A DNA stretch of 64,000 nucleotides from the NCBI RefSeq assembly GCF_000307105.1, contig NC_018645.1, forward strand, positions 1,934,578 through 1,998,577, written 5' to 3'. Under the pieces are notes generated by a model, which saw nothing but the letters and a program-made list of their open reading frames with translations, searched no databases and was not told the origin of the DNA. The translations under genes and the position numbers were made by a program. This DNA comes from Desulfobacula toluolica Tol2. Lineage in GTDB: Bacteria; Desulfobacterota; Desulfobacteria; Desulfobacterales; Desulfobacteraceae. Of the stretch, positions 63,054 through 64,000 are shown in pieces (the first letter of the stretch is position 1; every line of letters begins with the position of its first letter).

Positions 63054-64000
63054 ATGAAAGCTCAAAATGAACTGCAGGGAGAAGAAACCATTGCAAATGC
63101 AATAACATTGAATATTTTAAATTCAAATTTTAAACTTCCTCCCATGCCGGCAAATGGTCCGAAGCTTATGGCTCTAATCCAGCAACCAATGGACAAAATA
63201 GATATTGATTCTTTTGCCAAACTCATTAACTCTGATCCGGGACTCTTTTCCATGATTCTTCAATTGGCAAATTCCATTTATTTCAAGGGGATTGATGAAA
63301 TTTTCAGTTTGCGGGCCGCCATTACCCGTGTCGGGCTTCAAGAAGCGATTAATTCCGTTAATCTTTACTTTTTCCAGCGCATACTTCCAAAAATTCCTGA
63401 AATAGAGGGATTTTCAACCAAAGACTATTGGGCGTTTTCCTGGGCCTGTGCCACTGCCGCCAGGCGCCTTGGTCATCCTAATTTGAATATGAATGCCTTG
63501 CCGGGCGAACTTTATATTGCCGGATTGCTTCATGGTATTGGAAAATTAATTCTTGCCATCCATTATCCGGTTGAATTTTCAAAATGCATACAAAAAGCGG
63601 CTGAATTAGAGCAGCCGCTTCACACTATTGAACTGGATGAATTTGGTACCACAGATACCCTTATTGCATCTAAACTGATGACCATCTGGAATATTCCTTC
63701 CCGCATTTGTGCTGGTGTTGAATTTTATCAAGATCCTGGTTCTGCACCGGAAAAGTACAGGGATATTGCAGCATTGCTCCAGTCTGCCTGTTCTATAGCC
63801 GCAATGTCCGGTATTGGAACAAATGGTGATGGGTGTACAATGGGATTTGAATCAACTTGGATTGCAGGACAATCAGGATTGCTGTTTTCAAAAAAAGGAA
63901 TCCGGGACAATATTGTCCAGGAAATATTGGTATCCCTGGAAAAGAAATCAGAGAGTATTACAGGCGTTATCCCCCCAAAAAGAGATGTTTTGCCGGATTC
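63054..64000 (+). CDS. HDOD domain signalling protein (3' end outside window)
   Basis: At least 315 residues, frame open to the window edge. The HDOD region has LPPMPANGPKLMALIQQ, FAKLINSDPGLFSMILQLAN and ITRVGLQEAINSV, then LYIAGLLHGIGKLILA, which keeps a His-Gly rather than the HD pair and so is not expected to be a phosphodiesterase. AAAGGAAAAAAAC precedes the ATG. Common regulator in deltaproteobacteria; partner unknown. Confidence 0.88.
   Translation, partial: MKAQNELQGEETIANAITLNILNSNFKLPPMPANGPKLMALIQQPMDKIDIDSFAKLINSDPGLFSMILQLANSIYFKGIDEIFSLRAAITRVGLQEAINSVNLYFFQRILPKIPEIEGFSTKDYWAFSWACATAARRLGHPNLNMNALPGELYIAGLLHGIGKLILAIHYPVEFSKCIQKAAELEQPLHTIELDEFGTTDTLIASKLMTIWNIPSRICAGVEFYQDPGSAPEKYRDIAALLQSACSIAAMSGIGTNGDGCTMGFESTWIAGQSGLLFSKKGIRDNIVQEILVSLEKKSESITGVIPPKRDVLPD

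Overview
The window looks like chromosomal DNA of a mesophilic sulfate-reducing deltaproteobacterium of the Desulfobacteraceae (Desulfobacula/Desulfobacter-like). This is inferred from overall gene content: valS-nadC, an ADP-forming acyl-CoA synthetase, DUF3786, citramalate-type isoleucine synthesis, many two-component/GGDEF/HDOD proteins, and an AT-leaning base composition. The genus call is tentative.

Layout. 1-16.1 kb is housekeeping: RNase J (5' end outside the window), FtsK, a methyltransferase, tRNA-Phe, RsmE, an acidic protein of unknown function, ValRS, NadC, a REC-GGDEF protein, LepA, an enoyl-CoA hydratase and an NDP-forming acyl-CoA synthetase. 16.2-20.7 kb holds an ECF sigma/anti-sigma/LTxxQ sensor operon, a MOT1-type molybdate/sulfate transporter and a membrane diguanylate cyclase. 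20.7-28.2 kb is a complete branched-chain amino-acid operon on the minus strand (ilvD-ilvB-ilvH-cimA-leuA). A short Ile/Leu/Val-rich leader peptide and an 18-bp terminator precede it, which is a classic attenuator that the 60-residue ORF cut-off hides. 28.4-36.3 kb carries a hybrid histidine kinase with a REC-TPR partner, larB, a ParM-like actin and cmoA-cmoB.

36.3-43.9 kb is the most unusual region. It is a four-gene island with its own promoter: two BrxC/BrxD-type (DUF2791) P-loop ATPases, an Lhr-like SF2 helicase with a possible PD-(D/E)XK nuclease tail, and a Dna2/NAM7-like SF1 helicase. Three of the four reading frames are interrupted, at four places in all. Every interruption is a -1 shift on a 7-8 base A or T run that forms a textbook slippery heptamer. 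Runs of 8-9 bases in other genes of the window are intact. The island could be a defence system that is phase-variable, recoded by programmed frameshifting, or recently inactivated.

44-47 kb holds a cluster of five Hsp20 genes in an A-B-C-A-B pattern. 47.2-50.6 kb is a complete IS21-family element with two passenger genes; its inverted ends and a 6-bp target duplication fix its boundaries. 50.7-57 kb has a small zinc-ribbon gene, a cytidylate-kinase-like/BON fusion, and a module of a Cys-rich GcvH-like protein, archaemetzincin, an NtrC-type regulator and a Rossmann-PAS histidine kinase. The GcvH-like gene has a recognisable sigma-54 promoter. 57-64 kb contains gene remnants followed by small metabolic and stress genes (PNPOx-like, rhomboid, DUF3820, K+ channel, ABM monooxygenase, DUF3786, dodecin) and an HDOD protein that runs off the window.
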